Assembly: GCF_036711975.1 (NCBI RefSeq)
Contig: NW_027248940.1
Span: 4,650,001-4,714,000, forward strand
DNA from: Onthophagus taurus
Taxonomy: Eukaryota; Arthropoda; Insecta; Coleoptera; Scarabaeidae
Reading direction: 5' to 3'
DNA: 64,000 nt
The first letter of the stretch is position 1; each line of letters begins with the position of its first letter. Positions 21,987 through 33,790 of the stretch are shown here, in pieces. The translations under genes and the position numbers were made by a program. The notes below the pieces were generated by a model. It was not told the origin of the DNA. It was given only the letters and a program-made list of their open reading frames with translations, and searched no databases.

Positions 21987-22342
21987 ATTGTAATCCCAAG
22001 AAAAATATTTTATACGCAAGACATGTTTTTCAATCTCGAACTCAGCAAGAGGGTGAGTCCTTTCACGGGTTTTTAACAGAAGTAAAAAGATTAGTTACAA
22101 ATTGCGAGTACACTAACGAAGAAGAAGCATTAAGAGATAAAATAGTTTTACAATCAAATGATAGGGATACTAAGGACCGATTAATGAAAATGGGAAATGT
22201 AACATTACAAGAAGCGGTAGAAGCATTCAGAATAGCGGAAATATCAAGAGGACAAGTTAAACAAATGTATTTAGAAAAAAGAATATATAAAATTCATAAT
22301 TTAAAAAATAATGTTAAACACGAAATAAAACACAAAGAATAA

Positions 22343-23572
22343 CTGTACCTGAGTTGAATGATGTAGTTCACACTATAAACATGTCTGATGAATATAAAAA
22401 TAAATTTAAAAAACAATTATAGTATTATTGCATGCATGGTTGGCCTAATTCAATATCTAAAGTAAAAGATAATGTAACAAAATATTATAAAGTAAAGAAT
22501 TTAATTTTTATTGAAGATGATTTAATATTTTATGAGAATAATGTAATGGTTCCAGAAAAAATGAAAATTCATATTTTAAAAAAATTACATGAAACACATT
22601 TTGGAATGACAAAAACAATCGCAAAAGCTAAAACATTATTTTATTGGGAAGGAATGATAAAAGATATAAAAGAATACATAGCAAAATGTAGACTATGTGA
22701 GAAGTTTCAGAACAAAAAACCTATGATTATAAGTGAACAACAAACACTACCTTTTGAAAAGATAGGTGTAGATGTATTAGAATATAGCAATAAATCGTAT
22801 TTGGTATTGATTGACTATTATTCGAAATGGATAGAGTTAGTTAAATTAAAGCAAAAGAATTCGGAAGAATTAATCACTGTATTGAAAACTATATTTGCAA
22901 TACACGGAGTTCCACAAATAATGATAGCCTTTCAACTCTAAAATATTTAAAGATTTTAGTATTAAATGGAATTTTATAATTAAAACTTCCAGTCCATATT
23001 ACCCTAAAAGTAATGGACTAGCAGAAAGGGCAGTTGGTATATGTAAAAAAAAATTAAAAAAAAAAAACAATGGAAGGAGATTTAGACATATATAATGTTT
23101 TATTAGAATATCGATCGTTTTAGGTACAAAATTGTCACCTGCTGAACTTTTATTTAGTAGAAGAATAAAAACTAAATTACCTATAAGAAATAAACTATTA
23201 AGACCAAAAATTATAATGAATTTTACAAAAGCTTTAAACGAAAAAGCACAAATAAATAAAAGCTACTATGACAGAAATGCTAAACCTAACAAAACAAACT
23301 TAAAAAAGGGAGATAATATAGTATACAGATATATAATATTTATAAAAGATGAAAACAATAAAATAAAAAGAAGAAACACGATAGATATACGTCGTTCGGA
23401 AAATATTCCAACATTTAGAACACGTGACAATGACATAGAAATTAAAAAAGAACAGGTACATTTAGAATTAAATGATAAAGAGATTAATGTTGAAAATCAA
23501 TATAGAACAAGGTTTATAAAAATCAAAATTCAATCAAATATTATTGTTTATATATACGACTATTATTTTTAG
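22343..23572 (+). pseudogene. Integrase of the degenerate gypsy element
   Basis: After the gag stop, a short RNase H-like linker leads to integrase. MHGWPN is followed by an H2C2-type zinc-binding region (LHETHFGMTK then CRLCEKF, about 22585-22710) and the first catalytic aspartate in IGVDVLEYS (about 22765). The region of the second aspartate is damaged: after HGVPQIMIA the frame breaks at 22941. The glutamate region (SNGLAERAVGICKK, about 23010-23050) survives in another frame. The C-terminal part (SPAELLFSRRIKTKLP, KKGDNIVYR) is open from 23132 to 23572. Frameshifts and the missing second aspartate make it non-functional. Confidence 0.75.
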
Positions 23573-23819
23573 TTTTTTACGCTAAAACAAAATCATTGTT
23601 CTAGATATTTCTAACCACCAAAAATGATAAAATAAATTTTTCCAGAAAAAACAGGATGTTTTCGATACATATTAGTTATTTTCATTACGAATGTTCTCGA
23701 TTCACCACAACACTTGATAGGGTCGCACATTTAAACATGCATTTTCCAAATTTAATTTAGTTAATAATTCAATTTCAAACTATAACAACTATATTATACT
23801 AACTTAGAGGTGACTTAAA

Positions 23820-26800
23820 ATGAGTGAAAACGGTGATAGTAGCTTCGTAGACAGCACAATTGTAAGTAATAAAATTAGAAAGTGAACAACCAAATCAAAA
23901 TTATTTAACACCTTATTTAGGCAGATTTATTTGATAATGACCCGCACCTATCTTCGATAACAGAATCATCTTTATACCGAGCTATTCGTGATGATGTCGT
24001 TGATGAGATCAAAAATTACTTCAATGGGGATTATCGCAAAATAATTTTGGAAAATACTTTTGGTGATGTGACTTGCGTACATTTAGCTGCTCGCTATGGA
24101 AGGTTAGAATAAAAGAATTGGCTCAAATAATCCACTTTTAATGAATGTTTTTTGTTATTTTTTAGTTTAAATTCGTTAAAATATTTATTATCTCTAAGCA
24201 AATCTATAGTTAACATTCGAAGTCGATTTGGAGAAACTCCATTAATGTACTCTCTCAGGTACAAAGCTTCCTTCGAAATAATATCTTGTTTAATCCAACA
24301 TAATTGTGACGTAACAATTATCGATAACAATAGTAATTCTGCCTTGCATTTGATTACAAATGATACCAAAAATGTCGCTCAATTGTTGATTGAAAATGGT
24401 GCTAACGTAAATATTAAAAATAAGGCGGGAATAACACCCTTACATAAAGCAGGTAACGTACAATCTAATCTTGAAACCGTTAGATTGCTAATCGAAAAGG
24501 GCGCCTTTATTAACGAAGTGGACAATTATGGGCAAACTCCCCTACACATTGCCAGTTATAATAATAATATTGAATTGGCCAAGTTACTAATCAAAATGGG
24601 AGCTCAAATGAACATGAGAAATAATAAGGGAGATACAGTTTTACACGTAGCCACTGAAAGGAAACACATTGAATTATGTCGATTACTAGTATTGTACATT
24701 GATGTTGAGGGTAAAAATAATAAGGGAGAAACGGCTTTACATATTGCTGCAAAAAGGGCAGATCTAGAAATCAGTAAATTATTAACCGACTATCGAGCGG
24801 ATGTAAACGCCAAGACTAATGAAAATGTAACACCTTTACATAATGCCAGCAACACTACGAATAAAGAATTGGTTCAATTTTTAATAGAATCTTATGCGGA
24901 AGTAAATGCTAAGGATATTAATAAACAAACGCCCTTACACATTGCTACCGAAGGAACAAACATAGAAATCGGTAAATTGCTAATGCGAAATGGCGCTCTT
25001 CTTAACGTTAAGAATAATGAAGGTTTAACACCTTTATGCATTGCCATTAAGAAAAGTGTAAACGAGTTTTGCACCGAACAAACGATTCTAGAATTTATCC
25101 GGTTGTTAATTGATATGGGAGCGAATGTTCATGATAAAAATAATAAAGGAGAAACCCCTTTACATATTGCTGCCGAAACAACAAATTTTAAGATCGCAAA
25201 ACTTTTAATTATGAACATGGCCGATATTAATGCTAAAAATAATGAGGGTGAAACACCTTTACACATTGCTGCTACGAACAGGCAAAACATTGAGTTAATC
25301 CAATTGCTATTCAAATATGATTTACATGTTAACGAAAAAAATAACGAAGGAAAAACAGCTTTACATATTTCTGTCGAAAGAAAACACCTTGAAATCGCTC
25401 AACTTTTAATTGAAAATAAAGCAAATGTTAATGCTACGAGCAATGAGGGAGTAACGCCTTTACACTTTGCCGCCAACAGCACAGATCTTGGTTTGGCTCA
25501 ATTATTAATCACAAATTCGGCAAATGTTAACGCTAAAGACAATGAAGGAAGCACTCCCTTACATTATGCTACTGAAAAAGGAAATCTCGAATTAAGTGGG
25601 TTACTAATCGAAAATAAGGCGGATATTAACGCCAAAAATTATAACGCAGTAACACCTTTACATTTAGCCGCAAATAATAGACATATTAAATTAGGTACAT
25701 TGCTAATCGAGAAAGGGGCGGATGTTAATGCTAAAAGTAATGATGGATTAACGCCTTTATATTTTGCTACTATAAGTAAAAACGTTGAATTGGCTAAATT
25801 ACTAATCGAAAAAAAAGCGAATCATATAGTTGATAACAAAGGAAAAACGGCTCTGCACATTGCCGCAGAAACAGCAAGTAATGAAGTTGGTCAACTGCTA
25901 GTCGAATACGGAAATATTAACATTAGGTGTAATGAAGGTTCAACGCCGTTGCACTTTGTTGCTATCAGTGGAAACATTCAGCTAGGTCGATTATTACTCA
26001 AAAATACCGCTAATGTTGACGTTAAAAATAATAAGGGAGAAACGCCATTACATTTTGCAGCTGTAAGAAACAGTTTAGAAATGAGTCAGTTGCTAATTGA
26101 ATATGGGGCGAATGTTAATGCTCAGTCGAATGAGGGTGAAACGCCTTTACACCATGCCATTAAAAGAATAAACATTGAAATTATACAATTGCTAATTAAA
26201 AAAAAGGCGATTATTGACGTCAAGGATATTAACCATAGGACGTCATTACACATTGCCGCTGAAATTGGAAACGTTAAAATCGGTCAATTGTTAATCGAAA
26301 ATGGAGCGGATGTTCATGCTAAAACTAATAAAGGCACAACACCTTTACATTTTGCCACTAATAGTAACAACATTGATATTGGGCGATTGTTAATCGAAAA
26401 TGGTGCGGATGTTAACGATGAGGATTACGAGGGTACATCGCCTTTACACGACTCCGTTAATAATACTGCAATGATTCAATTGCTAATCGAAAAAAATGCG
26501 AATTGTAATATTAAAAATCATAAAGGAAAAACTCCCTTACATATAGCTGTTGAAAAAGCAAGTCGTGAAATCATCGAAGATAACGTATTAGTTGAGTCGG
26601 CTCGATTATTAATTGAAAATGGGGCAATTGTCAACACTAAAAGTAATGGGGGTTTAACACCCTTACACATTGCTACCAAAGGTGCCAATGATGACATGAT
26701 TAAAATGTTAATCAAAGAAGGAGCGAATGTTGATGATCAAAACAATATGGGAGAAACGGCATTACACCTTGTTGCTAGAATCAAAAACAATGAAGGAGTC

Positions 26801-26980
26801 GGTCAATTACTTATCGAAAATTCGTCCGATGTTAATGTTAGGAATAATAAGGGATTAACACCTTTAGACATTGCTAGTCACTGTGGAAATTATAATGTAA
26901 CGTATTTGCTTCGGCAAAAAGGAGCGTATAGTACTCCAGAAGACGAGAAAATAGGTCCAAGTTTTGTTGATTGTTTATGA
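23820..26980 (+). CDS. Ankyrin-repeat protein of about 1012 residues, three exons
   Basis: Proposed exons are 23820-23861, 23921-24102 and 24166-26980. The introns of 59 and 63 bases have GTAAGT/TTTAG and GTTAGA/TTTTTTAG ends and keep the frame, giving 1012 codons. After a short N-terminus (MSENGDSS) and a first repeat-like stretch (VTCVHLAARYG), about 27 ankyrin repeats run to residue 1000. Most match GETPLHIAA...LLIENGADVNAKNNE. No transmembrane segment, signal peptide or other domain is seen. Ankyrin arrays bind partner proteins; the partner here is unknown. It stands between transposons but has spliceosomal introns, one uninterrupted long exon and a poly(A) signal, so it is most likely a host gene. 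No specific orthologue is recognised. Confidence 0.85.
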
Positions 26981-27056
26981 ATAACATGTCCTATTTCAAT
27001 TTGTACTGAACGATTTTTAACACTTTCTTTCGCTGTATTAAAACTTTCTATTTTGT

Positions 27057-27062
27057 AATAAA
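27057..27062 (+). terminator. Poly(A) signal of the ankyrin-repeat gene
   Basis: AATAAA lies 77 bases after the TGA stop at 26978-26980, a normal distance for an insect 3' UTR. No other feature claims this stretch. Confidence 0.6.
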
Positions 27063-27769
27063 GCCAGGTCTTGTAAAATATATTTCTTTTTTGGGTATAG
27101 GTTTTGTGAAATTACACTGTGCTGCAAGATTTTTGTACAGTTGATGAGTTGAGTGTTTTTAGTTAATTTTGGGTTGCTGATTCCATTTGTTTGTAACACG
27201 TCATGTTTTTTTTATTCAGGTTTCCCACGGCTGCGAGAGTTACGATTTTATAGGGAAACTATAAATACAATGAATTTGATATTTGGCACCTTGATATAAG
27301 GTGAAAAGATCTACCTTTTAGTGGTAGTGTCATGTTTGTCATTTGATAATTATCAAATTAACTTTTTTTGTATATCCAGGATACCTACCTTGTTATTGTT
27401 ATGCTTTATTATCATACACATTATTAAATAAATAAATAATCGTTTATTGTGCAAAGCTACAAACAAGCAAAAAAAATCATAGTAGTTTAACAACAATACA
27501 TACATTAAATACAAGTTATTAAAACGAAAATAAGGAAAGCTACTAATTATTCGCTTCGCACAACCGCCGGGCGACAATTCAGGAACAACGACCTGATCTT
27601 CCATTGTTACCCTGATACAAAGAAAGAGAAAAAAAAAAATAAAGTATACAAAATAAAAAGATTCAATAATACTAATACTAATAAAACTAACACTAATTCA
27701 CATTCCGATTACTTAAACCAATCTACATCAGACACAAGTAAGAGAAAAGAAAAAAGAAAAATGAGCATA
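27063..27769. other. Intergenic stretch without a recognised feature
   Basis: No coding sequence or repeat is supported. Short minus-strand ORFs here lack any recognisable motif. AT-rich runs and a short inverted word (TTTGATAATTATCAAA near 27341-27356) are present. The right edge is the TA before the mariner-like element. Confidence 0.4.
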
Positions 27770-29955
27770 CAGTGCTAGCGTAAAGTAACCCCCCCCCTGT
27801 TTAACTTCTGAACAGATTGAGATATCAATATGAATAAAAAAACGTCAGTTTCTATATTTTATCAGCACAAATATTTTCTTATGGAAAATTTTGGTATCAC
27901 TTTTAGTTTTTCCGAAAAATGGAACAGCTTTGTTTTTTTAAATGGAACACCCAGTATATTATGGTATCTTTCGAAAGAATAAAACAATACGAATTCAACG
28001 ATACCTCACAATCAAATATCGGTTTATTAGTTTTTTACATAAAAATTAAACAAAATGCGGAATTTCGCCGGAAAAACCAACGTATCTTCGTTGACTACCT
28101 GTCGAGATACAATGGGCCAGATAAATGGTGGACGGTCAGTTAAAGGTCGGTCTACGCTCGGATTAAGCAGGGTTAAAATCAGCAATTCTTTTAGAATGTT
28201 TTTATGAAACAATCAATACAAGAAAAGGATAAAAAGAAAATTCTTTTTAAAACTTCTAAGAAAAAATGGTTACAACAACAATTTTAAAGTTTGTAGGTAC
28301 TTTGAAATTTTGTATTTAAGGCAGCATGCAAATATTTTCCTTCATTTCTATCTTTGAATTCTACCCGACCAAGTATAACCAAAGAAAGGCGAGATCAAAA
28401 TGGCTAGAAGGAGTTTAGAGCACAATATCGAAGCAATTTTAATATTCGCTCGTGCTGACAGAAATCTACATGAAACAGAGCGACAATTTAAGGAACGATT
28501 TCCTGAACATCCAATTAGTCGAAAATATTTAAGAGAGCTTGTGAATAAGTTTTTGGAAACTGGAAGCGTCGAAGACCGCAAAAGAACTGGTCGTCAGATA
28601 TTAACAGAAGTATTTAATGTGCCCATGATGTCGTCTGCTGCTATCGCATCAACGTGTGATGTGTTAAATATTTCCGCGTCGTTGTTGGACGACGTGGAAA
28701 TACTTAAAGATGAATAAATATCACCCATTTTAAATAAAAATGCTTCATGAATTAACAGAAGATGACCCTGATATAGAAGAACAGAATTTTGTGAGCTAAT
28801 GACAAATATGGTTGAACGAAATCGATTATACTTGAAACATATTTGTTTCAGTGATGAATGTACTTTCTTTTTGGGTGGAAAATTGCATCGCCGTGATGTT
28901 AATCCACATGAATATCGTGACGTTATCACTCAATTTCATTAGAAAGTAAATGTTTTTTTTTTCAAGACTTTTGCAAATTGTACAACAGAATTCTGACGAT
29001 TTTGAAATGGAACTAGTGTTTCATCAAGACGGAGCACCTCCACATTATGCGCCAATGGTACGAAATTATTTTGATAAAAATTTTAATGGACAACAAGATC
29101 ACCAGATCTGACACCTTTAGATTTCTTTTTATGGGGTTATCTAAAATCCAAGGTATATGAAATTCCGTTGGGTAGTATTGAGGATTTAAAACAAAAAATT
29201 ATTGACGTCTGCCAAAATATTGATCACATGTTAAGCCGTGTGAGAGAGGAAACACTACAAAGATGGTACCACTGCCTAGAAGTTCAACGTAATCATATCG
29301 AACAATTTACAAAATAGTTGATTCTTAATAAATAAAAAATTCTTTTATTATTCAATAACAACACTAAGCAAATTTTTCAACCGTTACCTATACTAGCAAA
29401 ATCTTTAGTAAGAAAATTTCATTTCTTATATTGACTTTTTTTCTTTATAAATATTTTTTTATAAAATATGATTAATTCATAAATTTTATATACTTCCAAT
29501 CAACTTTTATTTCATTTCTAAAAAAAATAAGTAATTGAACTTGCAATTTTAAATCCGTCTTAGCTCGAGCGTATACCGACCGTAAACCTACCGTCCACCA
29601 TTTACCTGGCCGATTGCATTACGACAGGTAGTCGACGAAGATACGTTGGTTTTTCCGGCAAAATTCGGCATTTTGTTTAATTTTTATGCGAAAAACTAAT
29701 AAACCGATATTTGATTGTGAGGTACCGTTGGATTCGTATTGTTTTCATCTTTCGGAAGATACCATAATATACTGGGTGTTCCATTTAAAAAGCAAAGTTG
29801 ATCTATTTTCCGGAAAAACTAAAAGTGATGGCAAAATTTTCCATAAGAAAATATTTGTGTTGATAAAATATAGAAACTGACGTTTTTTTGTTCATAGTGA
29901 TATCTCAATTTGTTCGGAAGTTAAACAGGGGGGGGGTTACTTTACGCTAGCACTG
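27770..29955 (+). mobile_element. Mariner-like element with about 390-bp inverted repeats
   Basis: The ends CAGTGCTAGCGTAAAGTAAC (27770) and its reverse complement (ending 29955) are flanked by TA dinucleotides (27768-27769 and 29956-29957). The inverted arms extend to about 28165 on the left and from about 29565 on the right. One long mirrored pair of words is ACCAACGTATCTTCGT and ACGAAGATACGTTGGT. A poly-C/poly-G run of 8-9 bases lies near each end. The internal gene (28400-29318) is a broken transposase. Arms this long are unusual for mariner, whose inverted repeats are often about 30 bases. Confidence 0.85.
28400..29318 (+). pseudogene. Mariner/IS630-type transposase, broken
   Basis: From ATG 28400 a helix-turn-helix N-terminus is seen (EAILIFARADRNLHETERQF, then FLETGSVEDRKRTGR). 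It is open to 28717, then degraded. Core pieces follow in changing frames: HICFSDECTFFLGGK (about 28830-28875) with the first catalytic aspartate, VFHQDGAPPHYA (about 29018-29053) with the second, and SPDLTPLDFFLWGYLKSKVY (about 29102-29161) with the third. About 15 residues that usually stand before SPDLTPLDF are lost. The C-terminus ends at TAG 29316-29318. Several frameshifts make it inactive. Confidence 0.8.
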
Positions 29956-30266
29956 TATATAAATTTTACAGACTTAATGTAAAGATATCAAAAATTGAAC
30001 GAAAACAAAAATAAAAATAGAAAAGCAAAAATCAAAAATGCCAGACCGCCAAATAACCAACCAGTGCTACCAACTCAATGCGTCACCCAACACATTCAAA
30101 TATCATCCCTGATTATTAATCAAAGTTTGACTCTCGAGTAGCCCCGCATAAAGTCCCATTCGAAACCGCGCCACATCTGCAATCCTAAGCTCAATATGCA
30201 ACTCATTATATGTTTTGCATATTGTATTGACCCCATTTGGGTCTCCAGGTGGTTAGGGTGTATATA
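29956..30266. other. Intergenic stretch without a recognised feature
   Basis: No gene or repeat is supported between the mariner-like and pogo elements. A short minus-strand ORF begins in the inverted repeat of the pogo element and has no family motif. Confidence 0.4.
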
Positions 30267-31911
30267 CAGTGAAAGCTCTCCTTACGGACAGCTCTAATAA
30301 GCGGACATCTCTTATAAGCGGACAAAAATCTTGGAACCAACCCCAAACCTATATTTTCATGTACATATTTATTTCCCATAAACGGACGCTCTAATAAACG
30401 GACGCGGACACTATTTTTCTTTACATAACGGGCAAAAATTTCTAATAAACGGACGTGTAGGTAACTAAACGCACACATCAAAGTAATCTGTAATAGATAT
30501 TTACCGACATGTGTTCGGGGATTCCTCGTTTTACGAGTTCCGCTTGTTAACGAACCCCAAAACATTAGTACATAGTTATTATTAGTTTGTTCGTTTCGGT
30601 GTAACGTGCGTTGAAATGGCTTCCAAGGTGGTAAAGAAAAACATGCTTATGTTAAAGGAGAAAATGGAAATAGTGTGTTTATTAGATAAAGAAAAGTTGT
30701 CAGTTCGTGATATTGTTAAAAAATTTAAAATCGGGAAAACACAAGCGGCAAAAATAATCAAAGATAAAGAAAAGATTCGAAAGAAATGGCAGTCTGGAGT
30801 CAGTGTAAAAACGAAGAAAAACTTTTTGAGTAGTGAGGGTTCAAAGATCGACAAAGCCTGTTTCGAATGGTTTGTGAAAGCTAAAAATCAAAATAATGGA
30901 AAGTCGGCACGTCCCCGAGCATTAAAAAATGTTGCTCCCAAGGATTTACCGGCTATCTGGAAATCAAACAAAAAAGCATGGATGACACGAGACATTATGA
31001 CGGAGTGGTTAAGTAATTTCGATAAAAACATGGGTATAATAAAAAGATAAATCATTTTATTTCTTGATAATGCCACTTCACATCCACATGACTTAAAATT
31101 AAAAAATATAAAAATTATTTTTTTACCTCCTAATGCAACATCTGTCTGCCAGCCGTTAAATCAGGGTATCATACGCAATTTTAAATTTCATACGATTTAA
31201 TAGTGAGTCAACTATTATCAAAAATAGATTTCGCAGAATCGGCTTCTAAATTATCAAAATCTATTGACATATTAGAGAGCTTGTACTTTATAAAATCTGC
31301 GTGGCAGAAGGTCACTCCAAAGACAATTAGAAATTGTTTTAAAAAAGCTGGATTTCTGATGGATCAAGGAAGTTCAACTGACAGTAACTACGATGTTGAA
31401 GATAATTTGCCACTTGCGAGACTAGCTGATTTGTTTAAATGTAGTAAAAGACTGGGAATAGATAATGTAAAAACACCAGAAGAATATTTAACTGTTGATC
31501 AAAACGTCGATATAGAAGATAATGACTTGGAATTTTCGGTAGTCACAAAAAATGTTGAAAATGAGACAGAAGAGGAAGAGAATGAAGAGGTAGAGGTGGA
31601 GGAGGACGAGGAACGTAATCCAATCACATCTTATAAAGAAGCATTGAATGTAATTTCCAAACTAAAATCATTCGTGAAAAATGATTTTACTGCATTTCAA
31701 CATGTGAAAAATTTAGAAACACATATTGAACGTTCTCTATAATTACAAAGAGAAACTTCATTGCTGCAAAGCAGTATGCTAGATTTTATTCAAACGAAAA
31801 ATAAATAGTTTTAGTTTTAAGTTTACCTTTTTTATGTATGAACGTAGTCTTTTCTCATAAGCGGACAAAAGTAACGGAACCGTCACTGTCCGCTTAGTAG
31901 AGCTTTCACTG
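30267..31911 (+). mobile_element. Pogo/Tigger-like element, internally deleted
   Basis: The ends CAGTGAAAGCTCTCC (30267) and GAGCTTTCACTG (ending 31911) are inverted and flanked by TA at 30265-30266 and 31912-31913. Subterminal words such as TAAGCGGACA recur near the left end (30297-30325) and are mirrored or repeated at the right end (TAAGCGGACA near 31859, TGTCCGCTTA near 31887). They are probable transposase-binding sites. The gene inside lacks a large internal part. Confidence 0.85.
30616..31742 (+). pseudogene. Pogo/Tigger (CENP-B-like) transposase remnant
   Basis: ATG 30616 starts a psq-type helix-turn-helix (EKMEIVCLLDKEKLSVRDIV then KFKIGKTQAAKIIKDKEKI). The second CENP-B-type domain begins (ACFEWFVKAKNQN) but is cut short. 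The text jumps to the middle of the catalytic core (AIWKSNKKAWMTRDIMTEWL), so about 150-200 residues including the first catalytic aspartate are missing. An in-frame TAA at 31048-31050 precedes LFLDNATSHPH (second aspartate) and IIFLPPNATSVCQPLNQGII (third). A C-terminal part with a run of acidic residues (about 31567-31615) follows in another frame to 31742. Confidence 0.8.
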
Positions 31912-32599
31912 TATTTATTTCCAACAATATTTAAACACTTTTTAGTTTAAGAATACTAATTTATTTTAGTTATTACATGTCTATTGTGTTCGTGGCTACG
32001 AATGCTTTTCACTTAGAATTATTAACTACTTATGTATTTCATTAGTGCCAACAATTCTATTGCTCAGCGTTATTGTAATCACGCGCCGATGGCCAAAGTG
32101 TAACTTAACACTTCCGATGGCGAGGTGCATTGGACTTTACTTGAACTCGATAATTTAATAAAACTGTTTAATTGGCAACTTATATGTATAACAACAATAA
32201 TTTATGTAACTTTGAATATTAAAATGTGTCCATCACAATATACAGGTGTCCCGAAACTCAACGTCAAGCGGGCACCGGGTGAGAGGCCAACCCATACCTG
32301 TTCTGGTAAAAATGAGAAAAAACTTCCAGTTAAGTGGTAATAGACATATTTTTGAAAACGTTAAAAATCGGTCCTGTACATCATATCTTTAGGAACTACG
32401 GTCAGAAATGTTCGCAATTTAATTTTTAATAGTGATTTTTTAATAATGTATTCCTTGTGAACCATGCTACTGTAGAAGTCACAAATCAAACAACAAAAAT
32501 CGTTAATTTTGCAAAAAAATATATTAATTTGATTGAGTTAAGGTTGAAAGAATTTATGTCTATCAAGTTTGACACACGATTTCTAAAAAAGGAGTAATA
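31912..32599. other. Intergenic stretch with one mariner-type end
   Basis: No gene is supported. TACAGGTGTCCCGAAACTC at about 32242 resembles the outer end of mariner/IS630-type elements (TA then CAGG..). It may be the left end of the mariner remnant that continues to about 33790, but no matching right end was found. Confidence 0.4.
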
Positions 32600-33790
32600 C
32601 AACACCCTTGGCAAGTAATTTTAAAAGATGGTCTGTTTAGTCAAGTTTCCAAAGTGGTACAACACTTGCCATTTTTCTTGTCATAAAAAATATTATTGGC
32701 TGTTTTTCTGCAAAAAAACACATTATTTAAAAAATTCATACACAGGAAAAAATTGTGTCGTGTAAAAATTTTAGAGTAGTTGGTAAAAAGAATTAGAGTA
32801 AAAATTGTAATATCACATGGTAAAAATAACTCTAAAGTACACTATATTTAATATTAATATAGAGTTCATATATTATTCACTTAATAGAGTAGGTTTTACA
32901 GTTCTCTAAAGGAGAGTTCTTTTTTACTTATGTTAGTGAAGTTATGTAATATATAAAACATTAAATTTTACACTAGACGTGTACTTTTCCTTCGGGTACT
33001 TCGTCGGCACCGCACTATTTTGCTCGGGATTACTCGAAACTTTAAAATGGATTAAGTATGGTTATATTATAAAAAGAATTAATTTTTTTTAAATTTATGT
33101 TATAACAATATATTACAAGTAAAAATAAAAACAAATATTTTATAATTTTGATTTTTATTACAAACCTAAAACTTTCCTAAAAATACTCTATACGTCCTAT
33201 TAAAAATTCACACTAATAAGTGAAAGATACACACTATTTAGTGATATTTGAAGAATCAAATATTTTTTGAATATTTATTTAGAACGAATCTTTAATAAAT
33301 TACAGTGCTTATTTTACACTGATTAGATTAGAAATGTATCTAATTAGAGTAACGACAACATCTAGTTAGATTACATATAATACACTGTTATAGAGTAACG
33401 ATTTTACACTATTAAATAAACACCATCTTCTCACTATTTAATGTAAAATTTTAATCTATTCACCTACACTATATAGTGCAAAAAAATAACTCTAAATATA
33501 TTGGACCGATCTGAACCATGTTTTAGACTTGATTTTTACTCTATATTTTTTCCTGTGTACTTTTGTATGTTATTTGTATTTACTATTTTCTTTCTTAGAA
33601 GATGTGCCACTTAATATCTACGAACTACACAATGTGGTTTCAACAAGATGGTTGCCATTATGTCTTACAAAAAGACTCTTTCAAATAAGGTTAACCTAAA
33701 GACAAAATTAAACAAACAAATTTAGTTACTGTTAATTTTATAGCATTATTTTCTTAAAACTAAGGCAAATGCTCAAATTATTTGCCGTCA
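32600..33790 (+). mobile_element. Mariner-like remnant, copy 1 (plus), carrying a MITE
   Basis: Sequence at 32600-32740 and 33560-33680 is mirrored at 34345-34100 (copy 2, minus). Landmarks include TTTTAAAAGATGGTCTGTTTAGTCAAG and AAGATGTGCCACTTAATATCTAC. A faint transposase motif MWFQQDG is readable near 33630-33650, the usual position of the second catalytic aspartate. Frames are destroyed. A MITE (32741-33557) sits inside. The right boundary is approximate. Confidence 0.55.
32741..33557. mobile_element. MITE with CACAGGAAAAAAT ends, TA duplication, empty site nearby
   Basis: The 817-bp element starts CACAGGAAAAAATTGTGTCG and ends ATATTTTTTCCTGTG, flanked by TA at 32739-32740 and 33558-33559. 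The inverted paralogous segment at about 34190-34225 has the same flanks joined without the insert (TA at 34208-34209), so it works as an empty site and confirms the borders. No coding sequence is present. Words such as ACTCTAAA, TATAGTG and CACTAT recur throughout. Confidence 0.8.

Larger units (their letters stand above)
19096..22342 (+). pseudogene. gag of the degenerate gypsy element, split by element F
   Basis: The first part (19096-19371) begins MSEKEKSK at an ATG and contains FIVPNPLKLEDNMQENLKKF, typical of the start of an insect gypsy-type capsid protein. It ends FENYC. The insertion of element F duplicates ATTGT (19367-19371 and 21987-21991). Coding resumes in the same frame at 21992 with NPKKN, RTQQEGESFHGFLTEVK and AEISRGQVKQM, and stops at 22342. 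Together they give about 208 codons without other breaks. No zinc knuckle is visible. Gag forms the virus-like particle; without pol this copy could move only in trans. Confidence 0.75.
19050..23572 (+). mobile_element. Degenerate Ty3/gypsy retrotransposon lacking protease and RT
   Basis: Gag coding sequence (19096-19371 plus 21992-22342) is followed within about 90 bases by integrase sequence. The whole protease, reverse transcriptase and most of RNase H are therefore missing, an internal deletion of roughly 2.5 kb compared with a complete element. A short piece read as PELNDVVHTINMSDEY (about 22350-22395) may be the last part of RNase H or its linker. Neither LTR is recognised with confidence. 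A minus-strand non-LTR element (19372-21986) is inserted in gag. Confidence 0.75.

Noticed and set aside
23820..26980. Bacterial (for example Wolbachia) origin of the ankyrin gene
   Set aside because: Two spliceosomal introns, an AT-rich codon use like the surroundings and a eukaryotic poly(A) signal favour a host gene; transfer in the distant past cannot be excluded.
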